64,000 nucleotides of DNA from Gammaproteobacteria bacterium (GTDB lineage: Bacteria > Pseudomonadota > Gammaproteobacteria > Pseudomonadales > Halieaceae): positions 124,001-188,000 of the forward strand of contig JANSYN010000005.1 in NCBI GenBank assembly GCA_024742415.1, read 5' to 3'. Both the position numbers and the translations under genes were made by a program. Below the pieces are notes generated by a model. That model was given only the letters and a program-made list of their open reading frames with translations, did no database searches and had not been told where the DNA came from. This document shows, piece by piece, positions 18,551 to 27,736 of the stretch (the stretch's first letter is position 1; the number at the start of each line of letters is the position of its first letter).

Positions 18551-18632
18551 ACGAATAGAGAGTCCTGAACGAATAGAGAGTCCCGAACGAATAGAGAGTC
18601 CCGAACGAATAGAGGGTCCTGAACGCATAAAC
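18543..18632. repeat. 18-bp tandem repeat at the thioesterase 3' end
   Basis: Four nearly identical copies of AGTCCTGAACGAATAGAG run from 18543 to 18614, with only T/C changes at one position. A degenerate fifth copy covers 18615-18632 and traces of a sixth follow. The first unit contains the thioesterase stop codon. Because 18 is a multiple of three, each later unit keeps a TGA or CGA in that frame. The rest of the 173-bp convergent gap up to 18723 holds nothing else recognisable. Confidence 0.9.
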
Positions 18633-18723
18633 AGTCCCGCACAAAACCACAGTGTTCAACGCACTTAGTTTGGCACCCCAACATCAGCCCCTGAGTGTGG
18701 AGGCCTCCGCGTATTTCATCTGG

Positions 18724-19905
18724 CTAGTAATCTTCGTCACCGAGAACGTCATCGCGAATATTGATGTACGCCTGTTCAGAAATGTGGTGGTAATTGCGCA
18801 CGCCCTTGTAAAACTCACGATAGGACGCGTACACCTTCGCCGCTATCGGGTCTTTTTCCACCAGGTCATCCAGCGCCTGACGCGTGCCACGCCACAGGGC
18901 CATCAGCACATCGTCTGGCAGCTTTCGTAGTTCCACCCCGTGTTCATTGATCAGGCGCTGCAGGGCGGCATTGTTACGCGCTGTGTACTCGTCCAGCATT
19001 TCCTGGTTTGCAGCCCTTGCCGCGTACTCAACGATCGCCTGCAAGTCCTGCGGGAGCGCTTCCAGCGATTCCTTATTGACGATAAATTCAAGCATCGCCC
19101 CAGGCTCATGCCAACCAGGATAGTAGTAGTACCTGGCCACTTCCTGAAAACCAAACGCCAGGTCATTGTAAGGGCCAACCCACTCCAGTGCATCGATCAC
19201 ACCGGTCTGCATGGATGTGTACAGTTCGCCGCCGGCAATGCGCACAGCTGTGCCACCGGCCGAGGCATATACTTCACCGGCCAGGCCCGGGATGCGCATC
19301 TTCAAGCCCTTCAGATCTTCGATCGAATCTATGGGCCGGTTATACCAGCCGGCCATCTGCACACCCGTACTACCGCCAGTGTAGGGTACAAGATTGTACG
19401 GGGCATATACTTCACGCCACAGCTCCAAGCCCCCACCGTGATGCAGCCAGCCATTCATTTCCTGCGCATTCATGCCGAACGGCACCGAGGTAAAGAATAC
19501 GGATGAGGGAATCTTGCCTTTCCAGTAGTAGGCTGCACCATGGCCGGCATCAGCGACTCCCTGTGATACCGCATCGAATACCTCCAGCGCAGGGACAATT
19601 TCGCCGGCGCCATAAACGCGGATAGTGAGACGGCCGCCGCTCATTTCATCGACATAGCGCGCCAGGTTCTCGGCGGCCAGGCCAAGGCCGGGAAAGTTCT
19701 TTGGCCAGGTGGTGACCATCTTCCACTCGTAGCGGTCCTGCGACTGGCTTGCGCCTTGCGAGGCGTCACCTGCAATCCTGGAATGCTGCGCGCTGGTGAG
19801 CGCTGCTTTTTCCCTGGCCCACAGGCCAATCGTCAACACCAGCGCGGCAACGAGTAAGAGTATGATGATGGGTGCGCTGCGGCGCTCCATGGATGCGTCG
19901 GGCAT
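18724..19905 (-). CDS. TRAP transporter substrate-binding protein (DctP-type)
   Basis: The 393-residue protein has an N-terminal hydrophobic segment (about residues 11-28, after MERRS) that serves as signal or anchor. A DctP-family periplasmic binding domain follows, with WKMVTTWPKNFPG, ALEVFDAVSQGVADAGHGAAYYW, DLKGLKMRIPGLAGEVY and GVIDALEWVGPYND. This style is close to the COG4663 branch, which binds organic acids such as 2-oxoacids or aromatic acids. The precise ligand is unknown. The ATG at 19905 has GGAAG upstream. The gene follows uvrD by 20 bases and converges with the thioesterase, so it is not in one operon with dctQM although it probably serves them. Confidence 0.88.
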   Translation of the reverse strand: MPDASMERRSAPIIILLLVAALVLTIGLWAREKAALTSAQHSRIAGDASQGASQSQDRYEWKMVTTWPKNFPGLGLAAENLARYVDEMSGGRLTIRVYGAGEIVPALEVFDAVSQGVADAGHGAAYYWKGKIPSSVFFTSVPFGMNAQEMNGWLHHGGGLELWREVYAPYNLVPYTGGSTGVQMAGWYNRPIDSIEDLKGLKMRIPGLAGEVYASAGGTAVRIAGGELYTSMQTGVIDALEWVGPYNDLAFGFQEVARYYYYPGWHEPGAMLEFIVNKESLEALPQDLQAIVEYAARAANQEMLDEYTARNNAALQRLINEHGVELRKLPDDVLMALWRGTRQALDDLVEKDPIAAKVYASYREFYKGVRNYHHISEQAYINIRDDVLGDEDY

Positions 19906-19925
19906 GCGGCTTCCGTCCGTATTTC

Positions 19926-22076
19926 TTATAAAAGTTGCAGGTTGGCATACTGCAGCACCAACCATTTCCCGCCTTCCGAATCGAAGTTGACTTCAACGCG
20001 GGCGCTGGACCCACGGCCCTCGAAGTTTAGCACGACACCTTCCCCAAACACCTGGTGATAAACACGCTGCCCCAGGGCCAGCTCTGTATCGGGCACCGCG
20101 GCCTGGCTTAACGCGCTCAGCGGTTGTGTAATCGTGCCGTGCAGCCGTACCTCTTCGACAAGCTCCGCGGGGATTTCCCGCACAAAGCGGGAGGGGGTAT
20201 TGTAGTTCTCACTGCCGTGCAGTCTGCGGCATTCCGCATAGGTCATTTCCAGGCGCTGCATGGCGCGCGTAATGCCCACGTAGCAGAGCCTGCGCTCCTC
20301 CTCCAGGCGACCAGGCTCTTCTACAGACATACGGTGTGGAAAGAGGTTCTCTTCCATGCCGGCCAGAAACACCAGCGGGAACTCCAACCCTTTTGCAGAG
20401 TGCAGGGTCATGAGTTGTACGCTGTCCTGGTGTTCTTCTGCCTGCGCATCTCCGGCGTCCAGCGCGGCATTATCAAGAAACTGCTGTAGCGGTGACAGTT
20501 CGGACTCCTCCGGTTGAAACTGCTTGGCCGCGCTCACCAGTTCTTCCAGGTTCTCCACCCTTTGCTGGCCTTTCTCACCTTTCTCCTTGCGGTGAAACTC
20601 AATCAGGCCCGATGCCTGGGTTACATGGTCCACGAGCTCCTCCAACGTGAGTTGGTCAGTGCCGCTATCGAGTTCATTGACCAGAATCGTGAAGCTCTCC
20701 AACGCGCCCAGCGCTCGGGCGGGCAGCAGCTTTTCCTCAACGACTGCGCCAATGGCTGACCACATCGGGATTTCTCTGGTGCGGGCACACTCGCGCACCA
20801 CGTCCAGCGTTTTACTGCCAATCCCCCGGGGGGGCGTGTTCACAACGCGCTCAACAGCGGCATCATCCACGCGATTCAGGACCAGCCGCAAATACGCCAG
20901 GGCGTTGCGTATCTCCAGCCGCTCATAGAAACGCTGGCCGCCGTAGATCCTGTACGGCACGCCGTTACGCAACAGGGCCTCTTCCAGCACGCGCGACTGT
21001 GCATTTGAACGATAGAGGATGGCACAGGACTGGTACGCATTGCCCTGCCGTGACCAATCGTCAATCTGCTCGACGATATAGCGTGCCTCATCGTGCTCGT
21101 TGTAGCCGGCGTAAAGGCGAATAAGGGCGCCTTCATCGCCTGCCGTCCACAGGTCTTTGCCCAGTCGGCCGCTGTTGTTGGCAATCACGCCATTGGCCGC
21201 GCGCAGTATCGTCTGGGTGGAGCGATAGTTCTGCTCCAGCCTGACTGTCCTGGCGTTGGCAAAGTCTGTTGAGAATCGCTGAATGTTTTCAATTCTCGCG
21301 CCGCGCCAGCCGTAGATCGACTGGTCGTCATCGCCTACAGCGACCACCGGAATCTGCCCACCCGACAACACCCGTAGCCATGCATACTGGATCGTATTGG
21401 TATCCTGAAACTCATCTACCAGAATCTGGCGGAACCGGCCCTGATAGTGTTGCAGAACGTCCGGGTTATTCAGCCACAACTCATGGGCCCGCAACAACAA
21501 CTCCGCGAAATCCACCAGACCGGCGCGCTCGCACGCGGTTTCATAGGCGAAGTAGACCTGCACCATGGTCTGGGCGAACTGATCTGCGGGGTTCACTACC
21601 ACATGCCGCGCACGCAAACCCTCGTCTTTCTGGCCATTGATAAACCACATGGCCTGCTTGGGCGGCCAGCGCGATTCGTCAAGGTTGAGTTCACGACAGA
21701 CACGCTTGACCAGTCGCAGCTGGTCGTCTGCATCCAGAATAGTGAAGTTTTGCGGTAGCCCGGCTTCCTTCCAGTGAGCCTTGAGCAGGCGATGGGCGAG
21801 GCCATGGAAGGTTCCGACCCACATGCTTCGGGTGGGCACACTGAGCATATGCTCTATTCGACCGCGCATCTCCTTGGCTGCCTTGTTGGTGAAGGTCACC
21901 GCAAGTATCGACCAGGGCGCAAAGTCCTCTGCGCGAATAAGCCAGGCAATTCGGTGCACCAGCACACGTGTTTTGCCACTGCCGGCACCGGCCAGCACAA
22001 GCATATTCTGGCTGTCGGCAGCCACGGCATCACGCTGCGCATCGTTCAGGGGAGAGAGTATGTCTGACACATCCAT
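19926..22076 (-). CDS. uvrD: DNA helicase II UvrD
   Basis: This superfamily 1 3'-to-5' helicase acts in nucleotide excision repair, mismatch repair and clearing of RecA or RNA polymerase. The 716-residue protein has Walker A AGAGSGKT at residues 29-36, VTFTNKAAKEMR, VGTFHGLAHRLL, the Walker B region DEFQDTN, GDDDQSIYGWRGA, EQNYRST and LMTLHSAKGLEF. These motifs and the WPPKQAMWFINGQKDEGLR insert match UvrD better than Rep or PcrA. The Tudor-like C-terminal domain (LALGQRVYHQVFGEGVVLNFEGRG) is present. Confidence 0.96.
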   Translation of the reverse strand: MDVSDILSPLNDAQRDAVAADSQNMLVLAGAGSGKTRVLVHRIAWLIRAEDFAPWSILAVTFTNKAAKEMRGRIEHMLSVPTRSMWVGTFHGLAHRLLKAHWKEAGLPQNFTILDADDQLRLVKRVCRELNLDESRWPPKQAMWFINGQKDEGLRARHVVVNPADQFAQTMVQVYFAYETACERAGLVDFAELLLRAHELWLNNPDVLQHYQGRFRQILVDEFQDTNTIQYAWLRVLSGGQIPVVAVGDDDQSIYGWRGARIENIQRFSTDFANARTVRLEQNYRSTQTILRAANGVIANNSGRLGKDLWTAGDEGALIRLYAGYNEHDEARYIVEQIDDWSRQGNAYQSCAILYRSNAQSRVLEEALLRNGVPYRIYGGQRFYERLEIRNALAYLRLVLNRVDDAAVERVVNTPPRGIGSKTLDVVRECARTREIPMWSAIGAVVEEKLLPARALGALESFTILVNELDSGTDQLTLEELVDHVTQASGLIEFHRKEKGEKGQQRVENLEELVSAAKQFQPEESELSPLQQFLDNAALDAGDAQAEEHQDSVQLMTLHSAKGLEFPLVFLAGMEENLFPHRMSVEEPGRLEEERRLCYVGITRAMQRLEMTYAECRRLHGSENYNTPSRFVREIPAELVEEVRLHGTITQPLSALSQAAVPDTELALGQRVYHQVFGEGVVLNFEGRGSSARVEVNFDSEGGKWLVLQYANLQLL

Positions 22077-22206
22077 CGCGGCATTCTAACGGACTGGGCA
22101 GAGCGAAGTCAGGCTTTACTTGGCTGGCCAGCAGCACGTACCGGGGCCCCGACGGTGATAGGCGAAGAATTCCACAGTTTATGTCCAAGATAATACTGGA
22201 CTTGTT

Positions 22207-22215
22207 TGCTATGAT
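22207..22215 (+). promoter_or_regulatory. Extended -10 promoter for the SPOR protein gene
   Basis: TGCTATGAT fits an extended -10 (TGn plus TATGAT) and ends 37 bases before the ATG at 22253. This argues against an upstream start at ATG 22181 or 22211. No clear -35 is visible. Confidence 0.45.
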
Positions 22216-22252
22216 CGGCCCGAATAGTCCAAAAAAGCAGGTGCAATCGGCC

Positions 22253-23515
22253 ATGAAAGAAGACCAAGACGATCACGCCCGCAGCACCGCCAGGCCACGA
22301 CCCGGCTTCGACACCAACCCCTTTGACAAGCACTTATCCGATGCCACCTCGCAATCATCTGTGACCTCCGACTGGCAGGACAATGACACGCAATACTTCT
22401 CTGGCATGGATGAAGACCTCGATCCCTCCTACGAGGAGACCGATAGAGACACCGATTTCGCGCCTGCGTTGCACGATGACGCGCTGGATGAAACCGCCCA
22501 GGCGCTTGCTTTTGATGAGCTGCTGCCCGAGGACCTGCAAAGTAAAGATGACGACCTGTTCGCCGAACAGGAGGCTTTTCTGCACAATGAAGCGGGCAAC
22601 ATTATCAAGGAAGAGCACAACGACAAAGGCCACTTCTGGAGCGCTGTTGATCAATCCGACGACCGCTGGTTGGACGATGACGATTCCGAAGAAACGCGCC
22701 ACGACAGACACCCCACCCCGGCGAAAACGTACGATATGCAAAACACGCACGAACAAAAAACCCTGCAGCCCGAAGCGCTTTGGCTAAGTGCCACCGCCGG
22801 CATGAACAACGATGAAGAGGAAGCCCGGGACGACGAATGGTACGACGACGAGGAAGAGTACAGCGACGAGGAGTTTGAATCTGAGCGTTGGCCCATCAGC
22901 CTCATTGTTATCGGTTCACTGGCACTATTGCTGGTGATAGCCGGCGTCTACGGTATCGTGCAGGACCGCTCCGCTACGCAGGATCAGATTCGCCAGTTGC
23001 AGGCCAGCCTGGCTACCGCCGTCAGCCCGGAGGAAGTAGCCTCGAGTCGCTCTGCCTTGCAGGACGCAAACGAGCGGGCCCGCGAACTCAGCGCACAGGT
23101 CTCCAGCCTGCGCTCGGAGAACCAGCGCCTGGCTGACACCGTGGCAGGACTTGAGGCACAGGTCGCTGCACTATCTTCTCCTGCCAAACCCGCCGCCGAT
23201 GACAAGCCCGTGGCGCCCAAACCGGCCGTTGCCAGCAAACCCGCCCCCGCGGCCCCCAAGCCTGCGGCGACAGCGACAAGCGAAGGTTGGTTCGTTAACT
23301 TCGGCTCCTACGGTGACGAGACTATAGCCAGGGACTGGGCGAACAAACTCAGCGCAGAATTCGGCGACGTTATTGTTGCTCCCAGCGCCAAAGACGGACG
23401 AACCTACTATCGCGTCCGGGTTGTTGGGCTTAGCAGTCGTGATGCTGCAGAGGCTACAGCGAAAAAGCTCGAAAGCGCCTATGGCTTGTCCCGGCTGTGG
23501 GTAGGTCGCCAATAA
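22253..23515 (+). CDS. SPOR domain-containing inner-membrane protein
   Basis: The 420-residue protein has an unusually acidic, probably disordered cytoplasmic region (residues 1-215, with runs such as DEEEARDDEWYDDEEEY). A single transmembrane helix comes next (WPISLIVIGSLALLLVIAGVYG, about 218-240), then a coiled coil of heptad-like repeats, a Pro/Ala/Lys-rich linker and a C-terminal SPOR domain (EGWFVNFGSYGDETIARDWANK onward). SPOR domains bind denuded glycan strands of septal peptidoglycan, so the topology resembles FtsN/DamX-type division proteins. The exact role is not known. The start is placed downstream of the extended -10. The frame stays open back to 21968. Confidence 0.82.
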   Translation: MKEDQDDHARSTARPRPGFDTNPFDKHLSDATSQSSVTSDWQDNDTQYFSGMDEDLDPSYEETDRDTDFAPALHDDALDETAQALAFDELLPEDLQSKDDDLFAEQEAFLHNEAGNIIKEEHNDKGHFWSAVDQSDDRWLDDDDSEETRHDRHPTPAKTYDMQNTHEQKTLQPEALWLSATAGMNNDEEEARDDEWYDDEEEYSDEEFESERWPISLIVIGSLALLLVIAGVYGIVQDRSATQDQIRQLQASLATAVSPEEVASSRSALQDANERARELSAQVSSLRSENQRLADTVAGLEAQVAALSSPAKPAADDKPVAPKPAVASKPAPAAPKPAATATSEGWFVNFGSYGDETIARDWANKLSAEFGDVIVAPSAKDGRTYYRVRVVGLSSRDAAEATAKKLESAYGLSRLWVGRQ

Positions 23516-23605
23516 CGCGAAACCCTCGTTACAGCTCGACTCTTGGCAGCGAGGGGCTGGCCTGTTAATGTTTTCCTCCTATAGCAATAATGGAAGGAAA
23601 CCCTC

Positions 23606-23974
23606 ATGCATAATCTGGTAAAAATCGCGGCGATGGGACTGCTCCTTGGCGCCACCGGCACAACCGCAGCCGACTGCACAGCTCCCGACGTCCCGACCAT
23701 GCCAAGCGGCTCCACCGCCAGCATGGAAGAAATGCTCAGCGGACAACAAGCCGTTAAGGCTTTCCAGGCTGCCAACCTGGAGTATATGGGCTGCCTCGAC
23801 CCAATGATTGCCGCAGCCAAGGCAAAAGCCGATAGTGAAGAAGCCACCAAGGATGACCTAAAAACCCTGAAATCGCTGGAAGAGCAGTACAATGCGGCGG
23901 TGTCAGAAGAAGAAGACCTGGCCGGCAAATTCAACGCACAAATACGGGCCTACAAGGAAGCGAACCCTGGTTAG
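23606..23974 (+). CDS. Small exported hypothetical protein
   Basis: The 122-residue product starts with a cleavable-looking signal peptide (MHNLVKIAAMGLLLGATGTTA, cut near residue 22). A short, charged, helix-rich mature part contains two cysteines (DC near residue 24 and GC near 63) that could form a periplasmic disulfide. The C-terminal half has coiled-coil character. I do not recognise a family with a known function. A GGAAGG ribosome-binding site lies eight bases before the ATG. It follows the SPOR gene by 90 bp, in which CCCTCG/CGAGGG forms a loose inverted repeat. Confidence 0.7.
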   Translation: MHNLVKIAAMGLLLGATGTTAADCTAPDVPTMPSGSTASMEEMLSGQQAVKAFQAANLEYMGCLDPMIAAAKAKADSEEATKDDLKTLKSLEEQYNAAVSEEEDLAGKFNAQIRAYKEANPG

Positions 23975-24001
23975 GGCAGCCCTGTCTCGCCAGTCACAGG
24001 T

Positions 24002-24391
24002 TCAACATGCCAGGGGGCACAGCGGCCCCCAGGCGCTTTTACTCAATGCTACGACCACAATGTATGTCGCCACAACCAGCGCCATCAACCATGCCGTTAT
24101 CCGCTGCGCCTTGCTCTTTCCAAGGCGCAATGCAACCAGCCCCAGCGTAATGTAGAAGAGCAGCGCGATGAGCTTGGCGATCAGCCAGGGGCTATCCACC
24201 AGTGTGATGGGCAGCCGGTAAAGCATGGCCAGGGCAGAGCCCAATAGCAGCGTATCAACCACATGGGGCGCTATCTTCACCGCGCGGCGGTGCAACAGGT
24301 CGGAACCGGTTGCCATCCAGTAACCGCGCAGCGCAAAGCCTGTTATCGACAGCCCAGCGCACACCACATGCGTCAGGTAAAGTTCGTACAC
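24002..24391 (-). CDS. SirB family integral membrane protein
   Basis: The 129-residue protein has four hydrophobic helices and the SirB2-type motifs LTHVVCAGLSITGFALRGYWM near the N-terminus, RRAVKIAPHVVDTLLLGSALAM and SPWLIAKLIALLFYITLGLVALR. The family is named for an invasion-regulator locus but has no demonstrated biochemical role. The start is a GTG at 24391. The gene follows the flippase gene on the same strand after 55 bp. Confidence 0.82.
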   Translation of the reverse strand: MYELYLTHVVCAGLSITGFALRGYWMATGSDLLHRRAVKIAPHVVDTLLLGSALAMLYRLPITLVDSPWLIAKLIALLFYITLGLVALRLGKSKAQRITAWLMALVVATYIVVVALSKSAWGPLCPLAC

Positions 24392-24446
24392 GGCACACCC
24401 TGTAAACTGATCTTCATGCCGGGCATGCCATGCCCTGGCCCTGTAT

Positions 24447-25883
24447 TCACGATTTCTTCAGCGCCTTGTCCAACAACCGCCTGATCTCGAAAGACACCGG
24501 ATGGGCGGTCACAAAAACAAACAGCAGCCAGAGCACGAGGGCGATCACCCCGGTAACCAGCAGCAGCAAGAAACTGCCACCCCCGGGAACAACCAACGAG
24601 CGTGTTGCAACCGTACTCAGAACCAGCAAGCCGGCCACCATAACAGCGGGCAATACAGCGCGCGTAAACCCACCGATATCAAGCCCGAAGAATTGCCTGG
24701 CCAGGCTTACCACGAAAGCAACCCTGGCAAGAAAGCCAACAATCAGCGCCAGCGCTGCCGCCTCCAGGGAGACCCAGGCCAGCACAGCCAGCGCACCAAG
24801 ACGCAAACACTGCGAGAGCACGACAAAGCGCATGGCCTGCCCAGGACGACCGTTGGCGATCAGCATCTGCTCAAAAAACAGGGTCGGAGCAAAGAGCGCC
24901 CCGGCTACACACATGACTTGCAGGACAGGTGTAGCGGCGCCCCATTGATCGCCATAGAGTAGTGCGATCACCTCGGCCGCATTTACCCCCATGTACGCAA
25001 AAAAGGGAATCGCAAAGATAGACGTCAATGTAAGAATCTTCAGGTAGATGTCCCCAAGATCTTCGTTGTCGTGTTTCGCGCGCGAAAGAAATGGCAGCAC
25101 CACTGGTCGAATGGTTTGCACAAAGGCAAACTCAAATAATCGGAAGGTGCCGTAGGCGCGCGAATAGATCCCCAGATCGTGCAAGCCATGCGCCTTGCCG
25201 ATCACCAGTTCGGTGGCTGAGTCTGTGCCGCTATTGGACAGATCCATGGCCCCCACTTTCACACCAAACGACAGCACGTTGCGAAAACCCTTTACGCCGG
25301 GGAGCCACGGCGTGCCTGCTGGCCGAAACAATAGCGTTACCATGATAGAAACAACCGTACTGGCGTTGCTCGCCCAGGCAATCGACAGGTAGCTGGCACC
25401 CATAAAAGCTGCCGTAAGACCAACCACCATGGCAGTAACCGCCGCGGAAATGTCGATCACCGCTATTTTTTCAAACCGCATCTCTCGTCGTAGCAGGGCG
25501 TTAGTCACCGCACCAAACGGCAGGAGAAAGAAGTTGAATGACAGAAAGTAGAGAACCAGGGAAACCCCATCCTCTGCATAGAAGCGGCCCAGCGCTGGCG
25601 CGATCGCAACAAGCAGCAAACCTATAGTCCAGGAGACAAAAAGCGTAACGGCGAACGCCGCGCGCAGCATTTCATCAGTAACATTCGCGGCCTGTACGAT
25701 GTACTGCCCAACACCGAAGTTACGAAACAGGTACCCCAGCAGTACCACCGAGGCCGCAATACTGTAGATGCCGAAGTCTTCAGGAGTGAGTAATCGCGCA
25801 AGAACGATGCCCGAGAATAACGCCAGGCCATGCTCTACATATTTCGCAACGAAATTGATGCTGATAGAGCGTCGTACGTTCAC
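24447..25883 (-). CDS. Wzx-like polysaccharide flippase (MOP superfamily)
   Basis: The 478-residue protein has about 12-14 hydrophobic helices and a start typical of the oligosaccharide flippase family: an amphipathic N-terminus, then FSGIVLARLLTPEDFGIYSIA. Internal signatures are ALLRREMRFEKIAVIDISAA and VEVGIYS-like GLHDLGIYSRAYG. Such proteins move lipid-linked sugar units across the inner membrane. No glycosyltransferase, polymerase or ligase gene is nearby, so its substrate is unknown. The GTG start lies 18 bases after glmS stops, on the same strand, so it is probably in the glmU-glmS operon. Confidence 0.85.
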   Translation of the reverse strand: MNVRRSISINFVAKYVEHGLALFSGIVLARLLTPEDFGIYSIAASVVLLGYLFRNFGVGQYIVQAANVTDEMLRAAFAVTLFVSWTIGLLLVAIAPALGRFYAEDGVSLVLYFLSFNFFLLPFGAVTNALLRREMRFEKIAVIDISAAVTAMVVGLTAAFMGASYLSIAWASNASTVVSIMVTLLFRPAGTPWLPGVKGFRNVLSFGVKVGAMDLSNSGTDSATELVIGKAHGLHDLGIYSRAYGTFRLFEFAFVQTIRPVVLPFLSRAKHDNEDLGDIYLKILTLTSIFAIPFFAYMGVNAAEVIALLYGDQWGAATPVLQVMCVAGALFAPTLFFEQMLIANGRPGQAMRFVVLSQCLRLGALAVLAWVSLEAAALALIVGFLARVAFVVSLARQFFGLDIGGFTRAVLPAVMVAGLLVLSTVATRSLVVPGGGSFLLLLVTGVIALVLWLLFVFVTAHPVSFEIRRLLDKALKKS

Positions 25884-25901
25884 TGCTGCTGCCCGCCGGC
25901 C

Positions 25902-27731
25902 CTATTCAACGGTTACGGACTTGGCAAGGTTGCGCGGTTTATCAACGTCGGTGCCTTTCTGGACGGCAACATGGTAGGACAGCAGCTGCAGGGCAACGGT
26001 ATACACGATGGGAGCCAGCACATCGGGGCAGTGCGGCATTTGTAAAACACGTATGCGGTTCTCGCTCTTGAAACCCGACTCACGATCAGCAAACACAAAA
26101 AGTTCACCCCCTCTTGAGCGTACCTCTTCCAGGTTGGATTTGAGCTTCTCCAGCAACTCATCGTTGGGGGCAACCGCAACAACCGGCATGTCATCATCCA
26201 CCAGGGCCAGCGGGCCATGCTTGAGCTCGCCCGCTGGATAAGCCTCTGCATGTATGTAAGAAATTTCTTTGAGTTTTAGCGCGCCCTCCATGGCCACCGG
26301 ATACTGGATGCCGCGCCCAAGAAACAGTGCATGGCGCTTGGCGATAAATTCCTCTGAGAGTTTTTCAATTGCAGGGTCGAGTTCGAGAGTCTGCTCAACG
26401 TAGGTGGGTAGCTCGCGTAGCGCGGACAGAATCTCGCGCTGTTTATCTTCGGGCAGGTCACGACGACGCCCCAGGACGAGCACAAGCATCAATAAACCCA
26501 ACAGCTGCGTGGTGAATGCCTTGGTGGATGCAACACCAATCTCAGCGCCTGCGCGCGTCAGGAAAACCAGATCACATTCACGCACCAGTGAACTGTTATC
26601 GACATTGGCAATCACCAGGCTGCCGATAAACTCGCCCGATGCCGCGTTGCGCAATGCAGCAAGCGTATCTGCCGTTTCACCGGACTGCGAAATAGCGACC
26701 AGCAAAGTTCCCTCATGCTGCACGCGCTTGCGATAGCGAAACTCGGATGCAACTTCAACTTCACAAGACACACCGGCGATCTCTTCCAACCAGTAGCGAG
26801 CAACCATACCCGCATGAAAGCTGGTGCCACAGGCGACGATCTGGATGTTCTGCACTTTATCGAAAATCTCAGCTGCGCCCTCGCCAAAGCTGCGCTCCAG
26901 CTGCGCATAAGAGGCGGCACCCGCCAGCGTTGCCTCCAGCGCTTTGGGTTGCTCGAAGATCTCTTTAATCATGTAGTGGTCGAAGCTGCCCTTGTCACTT
27001 GCTTCAACCGCTTCAGAGATGCGTGTGCGCGGCCGCGCTACGGCAGAGCCATCCTGGGCATAAACCTGCAGGCTGCCGGGCTTTATCTGAACAAAGTCAC
27101 CTTCTTCAAGATAGATGAATCGGTCGGTCACCTGCCGCAGTGCCATTTGATCCGATGCAAGGAAGTTTTCTCCTATGCCAATCCCCACGACGAGCGGGCT
27201 ACCACGACGGGCTCCCACAACCTCGGATGGGTGCTCGGTATCAACCGCAGCCAGGGCATAGGCGCCATCGAGCCTTTTTACCACGCTCTGCATGGCTTCT
27301 ATCAGCGTTTCACCCTGGTGCAGATGGGCATGAATCAGGTGAGCGATAACCTCGGTGTCTGTCGCTGAGACGATATCGTAGCCCGCCGCCATCAGCTCTT
27401 CTCGCAATTCGCTGTGGTTTTCAATAATACCGTTGTGCACAAGTGCAACCCTGCCGCCGGACGTATGGGGGTGCGCATTGACGCGCGAGGGCTCACCGTG
27501 TGTTGCCCATCGGGTGTGGGCTATACCCGTGTTGCCATAGAAAGGGTCATCATCCTGAGCGCTCTCCAGCTCTGCGACTTTGCCCTGCCGTTTGTGAACA
27601 TGCAGTTGCGCATTGTCATCAATCAAGGCCATGCCAGCAGAGTCGTAACCTCTATACTCAAGACGGCGCAAGCCTTCCAGCAATATCTCTGACACTTCGC
27701 GCCGTGCCGCGGCTGCTACAATCCCACACAT
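25902..27731 (-). CDS. glmS: Glutamine--fructose-6-phosphate aminotransferase
   Basis: The enzyme makes glucosamine-6-phosphate from fructose-6-phosphate and glutamine, the first step to UDP-GlcNAc. The 609-residue protein begins MCGIVAAAARR, so the catalytic cysteine becomes residue 1 after Met removal. This fixes the start at 27731, which has GAGGAT upstream. The N-terminal Ntn glutaminase half is followed by two SIS sugar-isomerase domains (ACGTSFHAGMVARYWLEE; FLGRGIQYPVAMEGALKLKEISYIHAEAY) and the C-terminal KSVTVE tail. It starts 5 bases after glmU stops. Confidence 0.98.
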   Translation of the reverse strand: MCGIVAAAARREVSEILLEGLRRLEYRGYDSAGMALIDDNAQLHVHKRQGKVAELESAQDDDPFYGNTGIAHTRWATHGEPSRVNAHPHTSGGRVALVHNGIIENHSELREELMAAGYDIVSATDTEVIAHLIHAHLHQGETLIEAMQSVVKRLDGAYALAAVDTEHPSEVVGARRGSPLVVGIGIGENFLASDQMALRQVTDRFIYLEEGDFVQIKPGSLQVYAQDGSAVARPRTRISEAVEASDKGSFDHYMIKEIFEQPKALEATLAGAASYAQLERSFGEGAAEIFDKVQNIQIVACGTSFHAGMVARYWLEEIAGVSCEVEVASEFRYRKRVQHEGTLLVAISQSGETADTLAALRNAASGEFIGSLVIANVDNSSLVRECDLVFLTRAGAEIGVASTKAFTTQLLGLLMLVLVLGRRRDLPEDKQREILSALRELPTYVEQTLELDPAIEKLSEEFIAKRHALFLGRGIQYPVAMEGALKLKEISYIHAEAYPAGELKHGPLALVDDDMPVVAVAPNDELLEKLKSNLEEVRSRGGELFVFADRESGFKSENRIRVLQMPHCPDVLAPIVYTVALQLLSYHVAVQKGTDVDKPRNLAKSVTVE

Positions 27732-27736
27732 TGTGT

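Noticed and set aside
18462-18668. Plus-strand frame encoding SPERIE hexapeptide repeats
   Set aside because: It overlaps the thioesterase out of frame and is a by-product of the 18-bp tandem repeat.
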